This document shows, in pieces, positions 18,782 to 26,929 of a stretch of 64,000 bases of DNA (the first letter of the stretch is position 1; each line of letters starts with the position of its first letter). The translations under genes were made by a program, and so were the position numbers. Source of the DNA: JAODBQ01 sp047602055 (lineage in GTDB: Bacteria; Actinomycetota; Acidimicrobiia; Acidimicrobiales; Ilumatobacteraceae); contig JASGIG010000001.1 in the NCBI GenBank assembly GCA_047602055.1, positions 3,720,001-3,784,000 of the forward strand, in the 5' to 3' direction. Below the pieces are notes generated by a model that saw nothing but the letters and a program-made list of their open reading frames with translations, did not search any database and was not told the DNA's origin.

Positions 18782-19929
18782 CTGGTCATCATACGGGTGA
18801 GGCGCCGCCGGAGCAGGGAGGCCTGCATCCGCCACGCCGGCAGGCGCTCACGATCGTCGGCGATCTCGGCGTAGATCTCGGCGTAGCGCGCCGCCAGCCG
18901 GTCCATCGAGAAGTCCCCGGCGCGACGGTCGCCGCTGGCACGCAACCGCGCCGCCAGCGTGGGGTCGCCGAGCACCCGGTTCAGCGCATCGGCCAGCGCG
19001 TCGGCGTCGCCGGGCTCGACGAGCAGCGCGTCGACGCCGTCGGTGGCGACGTTGCGATAGCCGTCCAGTGCGCTGGCCACGACCGTCGTCCCGGCGGCCA
19101 TCGCCTCGATCAGGACGACGCCGAACGACTCGCCGCGCAGCGACGGCGCACAGAACACGTCGGCGCCGCGCAGCCGGCGGAACTTGTCGTCGTCGGACAC
19201 CTGGCCGAGCCACTCGACGCGGGCGTCGCCGCCGTACGCCGTGCGCAGGCGGTCCGAGTCCGGCCCGCTGCCGGCCACCCACAGCCGCACGTCCGGGCCG
19301 AGCTGGGGCATCGCCTGGAGCAGGACGTCAAGGCCCTTGCGCTCCTCGTGGCGACCACAGAAGAAGATCGTCGGGCCGTCGGTCGGGTACGGCTCGGCGC
19401 TGCGGTAGCGCTGCAGCTCGATGCCGTTGTAGAGCAGCTCGTACTCCCCCGGCACCGCCGTCGTCACCAGCTTCAGGGCGTCCTCGGAGACGACCACCTG
19501 GTGGGTGATGTTGCCGGCGCCCCAGCGGCGGATCAGCGGCGACAGCAGCTCGTAGCTGGAGCTGTGCCCGGCGGCATGGAACGTGGCGACGATCGGCGCC
19601 GAGCGCATCACCAGCGCGGTCATCGTCGGGCCCGGCGCGTACGGCTCGTGGAGGTGGAGCACGTCGAACTGCTCGTCGATCATGGCGCGGATCGTGCGCA
19701 GGGACGCCGACGGGTCCGGGGCCAGCGGGGCGATCGAGCCGTTCGCCGCGGTCGGCAAGCTGTTGCCGAGCGGGGTGACGAACGTCGCCGGTGGCGGCCC
19801 GTCGCACGGGCCGAGCACGCGAACCTCGATGCCCGTCGCTCGCAGCGTGCGCGCCAGCGCCATCACCTGGTTCTGCACCCCACCCGGGATGGACAGGCTG
19901 TACGGCGAGAACATCCCGACGCGCAGCAC
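18778..19929 (-). CDS. GT4 glycosyltransferase, PimA-like
   Basis: GT-B fold glycosyltransferase of 383 aa, probably the phosphatidylinositol alpha-mannosyltransferase of PIM synthesis. The N-terminus has SIPGGVQNQVMALARTL as in PimA, HLHEPYAPG follows, and the C-terminal half has GRHEERKGLDVLL and the EX7E region SLRGESFGVVLIEAMAAGT. GTG 19929 is chosen as it sits just before the first strand. In mycobacteria pimA directly follows patA; here about 20 kb separates them, including the integrated element. Confidence 0.82.
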   Translation of the reverse strand: MLRVGMFSPYSLSIPGGVQNQVMALARTLRATGIEVRVLGPCDGPPPATFVTPLGNSLPTAANGSIAPLAPDPSASLRTIRAMIDEQFDVLHLHEPYAPGPTMTALVMRSAPIVATFHAAGHSSSYELLSPLIRRWGAGNITHQVVVSEDALKLVTTAVPGEYELLYNGIELQRYRSAEPYPTDGPTIFFCGRHEERKGLDVLLQAMPQLGPDVRLWVAGSGPDSDRLRTAYGGDARVEWLGQVSDDDKFRRLRGADVFCAPSLRGESFGVVLIEAMAAGTTVVASALDGYRNVATDGVDALLVEPGDADALADALNRVLGDPTLAARLRASGDRRAGDFSMDRLAARYAEIYAEIADDRERLPAWRMQASLLRRRLTRMMTR

Positions 19930-20072
19930 CCGGCGCAGGCTACTGAATGGTCGGCCTCCGGCCGACCCGTCCGGCGGGCTCCGTGGCGGTCGCGCCACCG
20001 GGTTCACCCGGCACGAGCCCCACACGGGCCGAAGCGGCTGGTTCGCTGCGGCTCAGCCGCTACCGTCTGGCG

Positions 20073-20990
20073 ATGACCGAATCGTCCTCGAGTACCCGCC
20101 TGCCGGCGCTGTCCGTCATCGGTGTCGCCGGCAAGCGCGGCGCGATCCTCGAGCTGGCCACCGAGGCCGACCGGCGGGGCTTCGCAGGACTGGCCAGCCC
20201 CGGCATCCACGGCAACCTCGCCCTGTGCGGCTCGCTCGCCCACGTCACCTCGCGGATCCCGTTCTGGACGAGCATCCAGCCGATCTACCACTCGCACCCG
20301 GCCGAGGTCGGGATCACCGCCGGGCATCTCGCCGAGGTGTCAGGCGGCCGCTTCCGCCTCGGCCTCGGCGTCAGCCACGGCCCGGCGATGGAGCGCCTCG
20401 GTCTGAGCACGGGCAAGCCGCTGGCCGACATGCGCAGCTACGTCGAGGGCGTCCGCAACGCCGGGCGGCAGGCCGGCGAGCTGCCGCCGATCTACTTGGC
20501 GACGCTGCGCGACAAGATGCTCGACCTGGCCGTCGACGTCGCCGACGGGGCGATCTGGGCGAACGGCTCGCTGTCGCACATGCCCACGCAGGTCGCCCGC
20601 ATCCCCGACGACAAGCGCGGCTCGTTCTTCCTCGCCGACATGGTCCCGACGGTGATCGACGCCGACAAGGCGGCCGCCCGGGCGATCCACCGGCGCACGC
20701 TCGGCGGCTACGTCGTCCTGCCGAACTACCGGAACTACTGGAAGGCGGCCGGCTACGAGGAGGAGATGACGGCGATCGAGGACGCCCTCGCCTCCGGTGA
20801 CCGCGACCGGGTGACCGCGGCGATGACCGACGCATGGGTCGACGACTGCACGCTGTCCGGGTCGGCCGGGGAGGTCCGCGACGGTTTGGCCGCCTGGGCC
20901 GAGACGGGGGTGCTGCCGATCGCGGTGATGTCGTCGACCACCGGGGGTCAGGCCAAGGCGATTGGTGAGCTGTTCGCCGCCTTCGAGTGA
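20073..20990 (+). CDS. LLM class (F420-dependent type) oxidoreductase
   Basis: Bacterial luciferase-like TIM-barrel protein of 305 aa. It shows EADRRGFAGLASPGIHG, the SGGRFRLGLGVSHG loop typical of the family, and PPIYLATLRDKMLDLAVDVADG. Such enzymes in actinobacteria usually bind F420, but some use FMN; the substrate cannot be told. ATG 20073 gives the normal family start. Its stop overlaps the GTG start of the PEP carboxylase gene by GTGA. Confidence 0.87.
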   Translation: MTESSSSTRLPALSVIGVAGKRGAILELATEADRRGFAGLASPGIHGNLALCGSLAHVTSRIPFWTSIQPIYHSHPAEVGITAGHLAEVSGGRFRLGLGVSHGPAMERLGLSTGKPLADMRSYVEGVRNAGRQAGELPPIYLATLRDKMLDLAVDVADGAIWANGSLSHMPTQVARIPDDKRGSFFLADMVPTVIDADKAAARAIHRRTLGGYVVLPNYRNYWKAAGYEEEMTAIEDALASGDRDRVTAAMTDAWVDDCTLSGSAGEVRDGLAAWAETGVLPIAVMSSTTGGQAKAIGELFAAFE

Positions 20991-23719
20991 TCGACGGCGC
21001 GGCGGCTGCAGCGGCCGCCGCGAAGGAGCAGCAGCTCGACGACGACATCCGCCTGCTCGGGCGCGTCCTCGGTGACGTCGTGCGCGAGCAGGCCGGCGAG
21101 GGCGTGTTCGAGCTCGTCGAGCACGTCCGCCGGATGGCGCTCGCCGTGTACCGCGACGGCGCCGACGACACCGAGCTCGTGGCGGTGCTGCGCGATCTGC
21201 CGGTGCGCGACGCGCTGCACGTCGTGCGGGCGTTCTCCTACTTCTCGTCGCTGGCGAACATCGCCGAGGACGTGCAGTCCGAGCGGCGCTGGCGGGCCCA
21301 CCGCATGGCCGGCGACGGCCCACAGCCGGGCAGCGTCGCCGCCACGCTCGACCGGCTGCAGATCGATGCGGTGGGCACGGCCGAGCTGTGCGCCGTGCTC
21401 GACCGGCTGCTGGTCAGCCCGGTGATCACCGCCCACCCGACCGAGGTCGCCCGGCGCACCGTCCTCGACACACGCCTGGAGATCGCCGGCCTGCTCGCCG
21501 AGCGGGACCGCATGCAGATGAGCCCGGACGAGCGGGCGGCGTGGGACGACGAGCTGCGCGTCCGGGTCCTGACGCTGTGGCAGACGGCCATCCTGCGGCT
21601 GTCGCGCCTGCGGGTGCGCGACGAGATCAACGAGGAGCTGCGTTACTACGACCTGACGCTGTTCGACGCCATCGACCACCTCCAGACGGAGGTCGAGGGC
21701 GCGCTGGTCCAGCGGTGGCCGGACGTCGACATCCCGGCGGTGCCGCCGCTGATCCGCATGGGCTCGTGGATCGGCGGCGACCGCGACGGCAACCCGTTCG
21801 TCACCGCCGACGTCACCGCGCAGGCGCTGCGCGCCAACGCGGCCAAGGCGATGGAGCACCATCTCGGCGGGTTGCGCCGCCTGACCACCGAGCTGTCGAT
21901 GTCGTCGCGGCTGATCACCCCGACCGCGGCGCTCGACGCGCTCGCCGCGGCGAGCGGCGACGACTCGCCGTTCCGCGCCGACGAGCCGTACCGCCAGGCG
22001 CTGCGTGGCATGCACGACCGGATGGTGGCGACCACGGCGGCGCTGCTCGGCGAGCCGCTGCGGGCGCCGATCCTCGGGCCCCGCGAGCCGTATGCCACGC
22101 CGGACGAGCTGCGCGCCGACCTCGCCGTCGTCGTCGACTCGCTGCGCAGCCACGGCTCGGGCGCGCTCGCCAGCCGGGCCGTGATGCCGGTGAAGCGTCA
22201 GGTCGAGCTGTTCGGCTTCCACCTGTGCGCGCTGGACCTGCGCCAGAACGCCAACGTCCACGAGCCGGTCATCGCCGACCTGCTGCGCGTCGCCCGCATC
22301 GTCGACGACTACTCGGCGCTCACCGAGGCCGAGCGCGTCGGCGTGCTGCGCGCCGTGCTCGCCGATCCGCGCCGGCTGCGCGTCCCGGGGGCGACCTACC
22401 TGCCGCGGACGATCGACGAGCTGGCGATCGTGGACGCCGCGGCCGACGGCGAGCGCCGCTTCGGCGCGGCCTGTGTGCAGCACATGATCATCTCCAAGTG
22501 CGAGTCGGTCAGCGACGTGCTCGAAGCGGCCGTGCTCGCCAAGGAGGCCGGTCTGACCGTCGACATCGTCCCGCTGTTCGAGACGATCGCCGACCTCGGC
22601 CGCGGCGGCGACATCATGGCCGCCCTGTTCGCCGACCCGACCTACGGCGAGTGGCTCGACCGCCGCGGCCGGGCGCAGGAGGTGATGGTCGGCTACTCCG
22701 ACTCGACCAAGGACGGCGGCTACCTGACGGCCAACTGGTCGCTGTACCGGGCCCAGGAGCGCCTCGTCGAGGTCGCCGCGGCGAACGGCGTGCACCTGCG
22801 GCTGTTCCACGGCCGCGGCGGCTCGGTCGGCCGCGGCGGCGGACCGAGCCACGACGCGATCCTCGCCCAGCCGCCGGGTTCGGTCGACGCCGCGATCCGG
22901 GTGACCGAGCAGGGCGAGATCGTCGCCGCCAAGTTCTCCTCGCCGCACCTCGCCCGGCGCAACCTCGACACGCTGCTCGCCGCCGTGCTGGAGAGCTCGT
23001 TCCAGACGCCGACGCCGACGGCCGGCCCGGTGCACGACGCGATGGACGAGCTGTCGGCGATCGCCTTCGAGGAGTACCGCCACCTCGTCTACGGCACCGA
23101 CGGCTTCCTGGAGTTCTTCCGCACCGTCACCCCCGTCGCCGAGCTGGCCGAGCTGAACATCGGCAGCCGCCCGGCGTCACGGACCAGCTCGGCACGCATC
23201 GAGGACCTGCGGGCGATCCCGTGGGTGTTCTCGTGGAGCCAGACGCGGATGATGCTGCCCGGCTGGTACGGCGCCGGGACCGCGTTCGAGCGCTGGACGG
23301 CCGGCGACCCGGCACGGGCCGAGCGCCTCGCCGAGCTGCACGAGCGCTGGCCGTTCTTCCGCGCGGTGATCTCCAACATGGCCATGGTGCTGGCCAAGAC
23401 CGACCTGATGATCGCCGCGCACTACGTCGGCCTCGCCGGCCCGGCGTCACTGGCGGCGGCGATCTTCGGGCGGATCCGCGCCGAGCACGAGCTGGCGGTG
23501 TCGTGGGTCCGGCGGATCACCGGGCACGAGACGCTGCTGGCCGACAACCCGACGCTGGCGCGCAGCATCCGCAACCGCTTCGCCTACCTCGTGCCGCTGC
23601 ACCACCTGCAGGTCGAGATGCTCCGTCGCCGCCGCGCCGGCGACGACCACGAGCTCGTCGCCCGCTGCATCCAGCTCAGCCTCAACGGCCTGGCGACCGG
23701 CCTGCGCAACTCGGGCTGA
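20987..23719 (+). CDS. ppc: Phosphoenolpyruvate carboxylase
   Basis: Anaplerotic enzyme that carboxylates PEP to oxaloacetate. The 910-aa protein has the N-terminal LLGRVLGDVVREQ, the catalytic His region TAHPTEVARRTVLD, IGGDRDGNPFV, GYSDSTKDGGYLTANW, the Gly-rich loop FHGRGGSVGRGGG, and the C-terminal RNR near SIRNRFAYL. Full length for the family. GTG 20987 overlaps the upstream LLM stop. Confidence 0.96.
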   Translation: MIDGAAAAAAAAKEQQLDDDIRLLGRVLGDVVREQAGEGVFELVEHVRRMALAVYRDGADDTELVAVLRDLPVRDALHVVRAFSYFSSLANIAEDVQSERRWRAHRMAGDGPQPGSVAATLDRLQIDAVGTAELCAVLDRLLVSPVITAHPTEVARRTVLDTRLEIAGLLAERDRMQMSPDERAAWDDELRVRVLTLWQTAILRLSRLRVRDEINEELRYYDLTLFDAIDHLQTEVEGALVQRWPDVDIPAVPPLIRMGSWIGGDRDGNPFVTADVTAQALRANAAKAMEHHLGGLRRLTTELSMSSRLITPTAALDALAAASGDDSPFRADEPYRQALRGMHDRMVATTAALLGEPLRAPILGPREPYATPDELRADLAVVVDSLRSHGSGALASRAVMPVKRQVELFGFHLCALDLRQNANVHEPVIADLLRVARIVDDYSALTEAERVGVLRAVLADPRRLRVPGATYLPRTIDELAIVDAAADGERRFGAACVQHMIISKCESVSDVLEAAVLAKEAGLTVDIVPLFETIADLGRGGDIMAALFADPTYGEWLDRRGRAQEVMVGYSDSTKDGGYLTANWSLYRAQERLVEVAAANGVHLRLFHGRGGSVGRGGGPSHDAILAQPPGSVDAAIRVTEQGEIVAAKFSSPHLARRNLDTLLAAVLESSFQTPTPTAGPVHDAMDELSAIAFEEYRHLVYGTDGFLEFFRTVTPVAELAELNIGSRPASRTSSARIEDLRAIPWVFSWSQTRMMLPGWYGAGTAFERWTAGDPARAERLAELHERWPFFRAVISNMAMVLAKTDLMIAAHYVGLAGPASLAAAIFGRIRAEHELAVSWVRRITGHETLLADNPTLARSIRNRFAYLVPLHHLQVEMLRRRRAGDDHELVARCIQLSLNGLATGLRNSG

Positions 23720-23720
23720 C

Positions 23721-23769
23721 CTACCTCTTGCGGATCACTGTCAGGCCGTCGGCGACCGGCAAGAGGTAG
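23721..23769. terminator. Inverted repeat at the ppc/methyltransferase convergence
   Basis: CTACCTCTTG at 23721-23730 is a perfect inverted match to CAAGAGGTAG at 23760-23769, with a 29-base loop inside the last codons of the methyltransferase. It may help end transcription between the convergent genes. There is no U-tract. Confidence 0.35.
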
Positions 23770-24386
23770 CTCTCGACGCGGTGGTCGGCGGCGACGGCGG
23801 CGTTGAACGCCCGCAGCGCCACCGTGTCGGCGTCCTGATCGGCGTCGTCGAGGATCCGGCCGCTCCACAGCGTGTTGTCGACGAGGATGACACCGCCGGC
23901 GCGCATCCGCCCGAGGATCTCCTCGTAGTACGCGGTGTAGCCGGTCTTGTCGGCGTCGACGAACGCCAGGTCGATCGGCTCGTCGGCGGGCAGGTCGCGC
24001 AGCGTCTGCAGCGCCGGGGCGACGCGCAGCGTGATCCGGTCGGTGACGCCGGCGTCGTGCCAGTAGCGGCGGGCGATGGCCGTCCACTCCTCGCTGACGT
24101 CACAGCACAGCAGGTGACCGCCGGGCGGCAGCGCCCTGGCCATGCACAACGACGAGTACCCGGTGAACGTGCCGACCTCGACGACGCGGCGCGCCCCGGT
24201 GATCCCGACGAACAGGGCCAGCAGCGCGCCCTGGTCGGCGGACACCTGCATCCCGGCGGCACGCCCGGTGCGCTCGGCGGTCTCGGCGATCAAGGCCCGC
24301 TGCAGCTCGTCCGGCTGAGCCGTGTGAGCGATGACGTACGCGCTGATCGCCGGATCGATCCAGTCGTTCTTCGGGTCGAATCCCAT
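23721..24386 (-). CDS. SAM-dependent O-methyltransferase (class I, catechol-type)
   Basis: The 221-aa product matches the small O-methyltransferase family 3: VVEVGTFTGYSSLCMARALP is the SAM-binding strand and loop, CDVSEEW follows, and AFVDADKTGYTAYYEEIL and VDNTLWSGR hold metal and substrate positions. The substrate is unknown. It is convergent with ppc, with one base between the stop codons. ATG 24386 is chosen as it precedes the DPKNDWID start. Confidence 0.9.
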   Translation of the reverse strand: MGFDPKNDWIDPAISAYVIAHTAQPDELQRALIAETAERTGRAAGMQVSADQGALLALFVGITGARRVVEVGTFTGYSSLCMARALPPGGHLLCCDVSEEWTAIARRYWHDAGVTDRITLRVAPALQTLRDLPADEPIDLAFVDADKTGYTAYYEEILGRMRAGGVILVDNTLWSGRILDDADQDADTVALRAFNAAVAADHRVESYLLPVADGLTVIRKR

Positions 24387-24437
24387 GCGGTCGACGGTAC
24401 CCGGGATCTCGGGGCGGCCGCTGAGCCTGCTCCAAGG

Positions 24438-24451
24438 GTTGCGCGCGCAAC
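24438..24451. promoter_or_regulatory. 14-bp perfect palindrome upstream of the Ser/Thr-rich protein gene
   Basis: GTTGCGCGCGCAAC lies ten bases before the ATG at 24461 in the divergent gap with the methyltransferase. It could be a repressor site, but short alternating GC palindromes arise easily in such DNA. Confidence 0.3.
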
Positions 24452-24460
24452 ATCGTCGCC

Positions 24461-24817
24461 ATGGACATCGGGCAGCCATCGCAGGCACCTCCGCCACCGA
24501 CTCCCCCACCGGTACGTCGACGCCGCGCCCACCCCGCCCGGCGGGCGCGCCGGCTGGTCGGCCTGGCCAGCGTCACCGGCTTCGCCGCCCTCGCCGGCTC
24601 GATGGCCGTCAGCGCCGCAGCGGCCAGCAGCGAATCGGCCAGCGAGGCGACGACCACAGTCGCCACCGCGGCCACGACGGCCTCGACGGCGGCGAGCGCT
24701 GCGACGACGTCCACCGGCTCCTCGGCGACGACCGAGCAGACCCAGCAGACCACCGCCACCACGGCCGTCGCCACCACGGCGGCCTCGACGTCGGACACGA
24801 AGAGCAGTGGCAGCTGA
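24461..24817 (+). CDS. Small Ser/Thr/Ala-rich membrane-anchored protein
   Basis: The 118-aa product has a proline-rich start, a cluster RRRRAHPARRARR, one hydrophobic helix (about residues 32-54), and then a long Ser/Thr/Ala tail without other motifs. I do not recognise it. It leads the gene set with ApbE and a ferric-reductase-like membrane protein, so a role near the membrane flavin system is possible. No FMN-binding domain is visible. Confidence 0.55.
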   Translation: MDIGQPSQAPPPPTPPPVRRRRAHPARRARRLVGLASVTGFAALAGSMAVSAAAASSESASEATTTVATAATTASTAASAATTSTGSSATTEQTQQTTATTAVATTAASTSDTKSSGS

Positions 24818-24840
24818 GCCGCAAGCGAGGCTGCACGGTC

Positions 24841-24916
24841 GAGCGACCGTCAGGGAGCCGGACGTCGACGGGGCAGGCACCGAAGGCGCCGCGGGGGCGC
24901 AGCCCCCGACGATGGC
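24841..24916 (+). repeat. Dispersed 77-bp repeat, copy 1
   Basis: Starts GAGCGACCG and ends ATGGC. It matches the reverse complement of 59902-59978 at roughly 65 of 77 positions. The internal GGGGGC-GCA-GCCCCC forms a tight hairpin just before the ApbE start, and the repeat supplies that start codon. Confidence 0.65.
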
Positions 24917-25853
24917 AGCCGAACTTCACGAACACCGCTTCCGGGCGATGGGCAGCGACTGCCATCTCGTGGTCGTCGGCGGCTCCGCCCATGCCGCGCT
25001 CGCGGCGATCGACCGGGTCCGCCAGCTCGAATCCCACTGGAGCCGGTTCCTCGCCACCAGCGAGATCAGCCGCCTGACCGCCCGGCACGGTGAGCCCGTG
25101 CGGATCAGCGACGACACCGCCCTGCTGCTGCGCCGCGGCATCGAGGCCTGGTCCCTGACCGGCGGCCTGTTCGACCCGACCGTCCTCGGCGACATGGTCC
25201 GGGCCGGCTACGACCGTGACCTCGCCGAGGTCGTCGCCGCGCCTCGCCACGGGAGCAGTGGGCTCGGCCTCGGCTGCCCAGGCATCGTCCTCGAGCGCGA
25301 CGTCGCCGGCTGGACCGCGGCGCTCCCCCGCGGCGCCGGGTTCGACCCGGGCGGGCTCGGCAAGGGGCTCGCCGCCGACCTCGTCACCGACGAGCTGCTC
25401 GACGCCGGCGCCACCGGCGTCTGCGTCAACCTCGGCGGCGACGTGCGCGTTGCCGGCGACGGGCCGTCAGGTGACGGCTGGACCGTCGACATCGAGCACC
25501 CGCACATCACCGAGCCCGTCGCCCGGGTCGGCCTACGCAGCGGTGCCGTCGCCACGAGCACGACGCTGCTGCGCCGCTGGACGATCGACGGCGAGCCGAT
25601 GACCCACGTCGTCGACCCGCGCACCGGTCGCCCGACGCGCACCGACGTCGCCCTCGTGACAGTCGTCGCCGGCCGCGCCTGGCTGGCCGAGGTGCTGGCG
25701 ACGGCGTGCATGCTGCGCGGCTGGCAGCGCTGCTTCGACCTGCTCGACGGCACCTGCCAGGCGCTGGCCGTCCACGACGACGGCACGGTGTCGACCACCG
25801 ACGGCTTCGCCGGCTTCACCCGCCGGCGCGACGGAGTGGAGGTGGCCTCGTGA
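24912..25853 (+). CDS. apbE: FAD:protein FMN transferase (ApbE family)
   Basis: Attaches FMN covalently to Thr/Ser of partner flavoproteins, with Mg2+. The 313-aa protein has AMGSDCHLVV at the start, GAGFDPGGLGKGLAADLV, VNLGGDVRVAG and the metal/FAD region THVVDPRTGRP. No signal peptide or lipobox is seen, so it may act in the cytoplasm. ATG 24912 lies in repeat copy 1. The stop overlaps the next gene, a membrane protein with ferric-reductase-like helices. No FMN-binding substrate protein is in the window. Confidence 0.88.
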   Translation: MAAELHEHRFRAMGSDCHLVVVGGSAHAALAAIDRVRQLESHWSRFLATSEISRLTARHGEPVRISDDTALLLRRGIEAWSLTGGLFDPTVLGDMVRAGYDRDLAEVVAAPRHGSSGLGLGCPGIVLERDVAGWTAALPRGAGFDPGGLGKGLAADLVTDELLDAGATGVCVNLGGDVRVAGDGPSGDGWTVDIEHPHITEPVARVGLRSGAVATSTTLLRRWTIDGEPMTHVVDPRTGRPTRTDVALVTVVAGRAWLAEVLATACMLRGWQRCFDLLDGTCQALAVHDDGTVSTTDGFAGFTRRRDGVEVAS

Positions 25854-26425
25854 CCGGGCAGCTGTGGTGGTACGTCGCCCGCGCCGGCGGGATCGTCGGC
25901 TGGTTCCTGCTGGCCACCAGCGTCCTGTGGGGCCTGGCGATCTCGACGAAGGCGACCGCCGGCAAGGTCCGCCCGAACTGGATGCTCGACCTGCACCGCT
26001 TCCTCGGCGGACTGGCGGTGGTGTTCGTCGGCGTGCACCTCGTCGGCCTCGTCGCCGACAGCTACTTCTACTTCGGGCCGGCACAACTCCTCGTCCCGTT
26101 CACGTCGAGCTACCGCCCCGGCGCCGTCGCCTGGGGCGTGGTCGCCATGTACGCGCTGATCGCCGTCGAGGCGACCTCGCTGGCCCGCAGGCACCTGCCC
26201 CGCAAGCTCTGGCGGATGACCCACGCACTGTCGTTCCCGCTGTTCGTGTTCAGCACGGTCCACACCCTCACCGCCGGCACCGACACGACCGACGCCTGGC
26301 TGCGGGTGACGATGGTCGTGGCGTGCATCGCCGTCGCCGTGCTGACGGTGGTACGCATCGCCGGCCTGGCAGGTGGTGCGGGCAGGCCACGGCGGACGCT
26401 GCCGGTCAGGTCGAACGCGGCCTGA
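25850..26425 (+). CDS. Ferric reductase-like transmembrane protein
   Basis: The 191-aa membrane protein has about five helices and His residues placed as in heme-binding ferric reductase-like domains: DLHRFLGGLAVVFVGVHLVG and KLWRMTHALSFPLFVFSTVHTLTAG give two pairs. GTG 25850 shares bases with the apbE stop as GTGA. It probably carries electrons across the membrane with a flavoprotein partner matured by ApbE, which is inference from context. Its 3' end overlaps the convergent phosphatase gene by 20 bp. Confidence 0.8.
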   Translation: MTGQLWWYVARAGGIVGWFLLATSVLWGLAISTKATAGKVRPNWMLDLHRFLGGLAVVFVGVHLVGLVADSYFYFGPAQLLVPFTSSYRPGAVAWGVVAMYALIAVEATSLARRHLPRKLWRMTHALSFPLFVFSTVHTLTAGTDTTDAWLRVTMVVACIAVAVLTVVRIAGLAGGAGRPRRTLPVRSNAA

Positions 26426-26924
26426 GCGCGGCGAACTCGACGACCAGGTCCTGCTGGGAGCCGACCTCCGGCCCGGCCATCGGCCGGTTGGCGGCGACGA
26501 TCGCCAGCGCATCCGGCAGGGGCACGCCGAGCTCGACGAGCACGCAGACGGCGATGGTGCCCGATCGCCCGATGCCCGCCGCGCAGTGCAGGATGATCCG
26601 CTCGCCCGCCGCCAGGCGAGCGACGATCACGTCGACCAGCTCGTCGGCGACGGCCAGCGACGGCGCGTGCAGGTCGTGGATCGGATGCCAGATGGCGTGC
26701 TCGGGCGTCGAGCGCAGCCAGGCCAGGTAGGCGGAATAGCGCTCGTCGAGCTCGCTCGCCTCGGTGAGGCAGACGATCGTCGTCGCGTCGACCTCGGCCA
26801 ACGCGACCTCGTGGTCCGGGCCGACGGCGTGCTTGCCGCACAGCCACAGCCGGCCGGTCACGCCCGGCAGCGGGATCTCGTCGATGCCACCGTGGCGGGA
26901 TCGGGCGGACGGCCACGTCGACAT
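26406..26924 (-). CDS. Dual-specificity protein phosphatase-like protein
   Basis: The 172-aa product carries the Cys phosphatase loop HCAAGIGRSGT near residues 122-132, matching HCxxGxxRS/T, preceded by a plausible general acid in the HDLHAPS region. Substrate unknown; it may remove phosphate from Tyr/Thr or from phosphoinositides. ATG 26924 is six bases from the stop of the upstream propeller protein gene, so they may be co-transcribed. Confidence 0.82.
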   Translation of the reverse strand: MSTWPSARSRHGGIDEIPLPGVTGRLWLCGKHAVGPDHEVALAEVDATTIVCLTEASELDERYSAYLAWLRSTPEHAIWHPIHDLHAPSLAVADELVDVIVARLAAGERIILHCAAGIGRSGTIAVCVLVELGVPLPDALAIVAANRPMAGPEVGSQQDLVVEFAALRPRST

Positions 26925-26929
26925 CGGGT

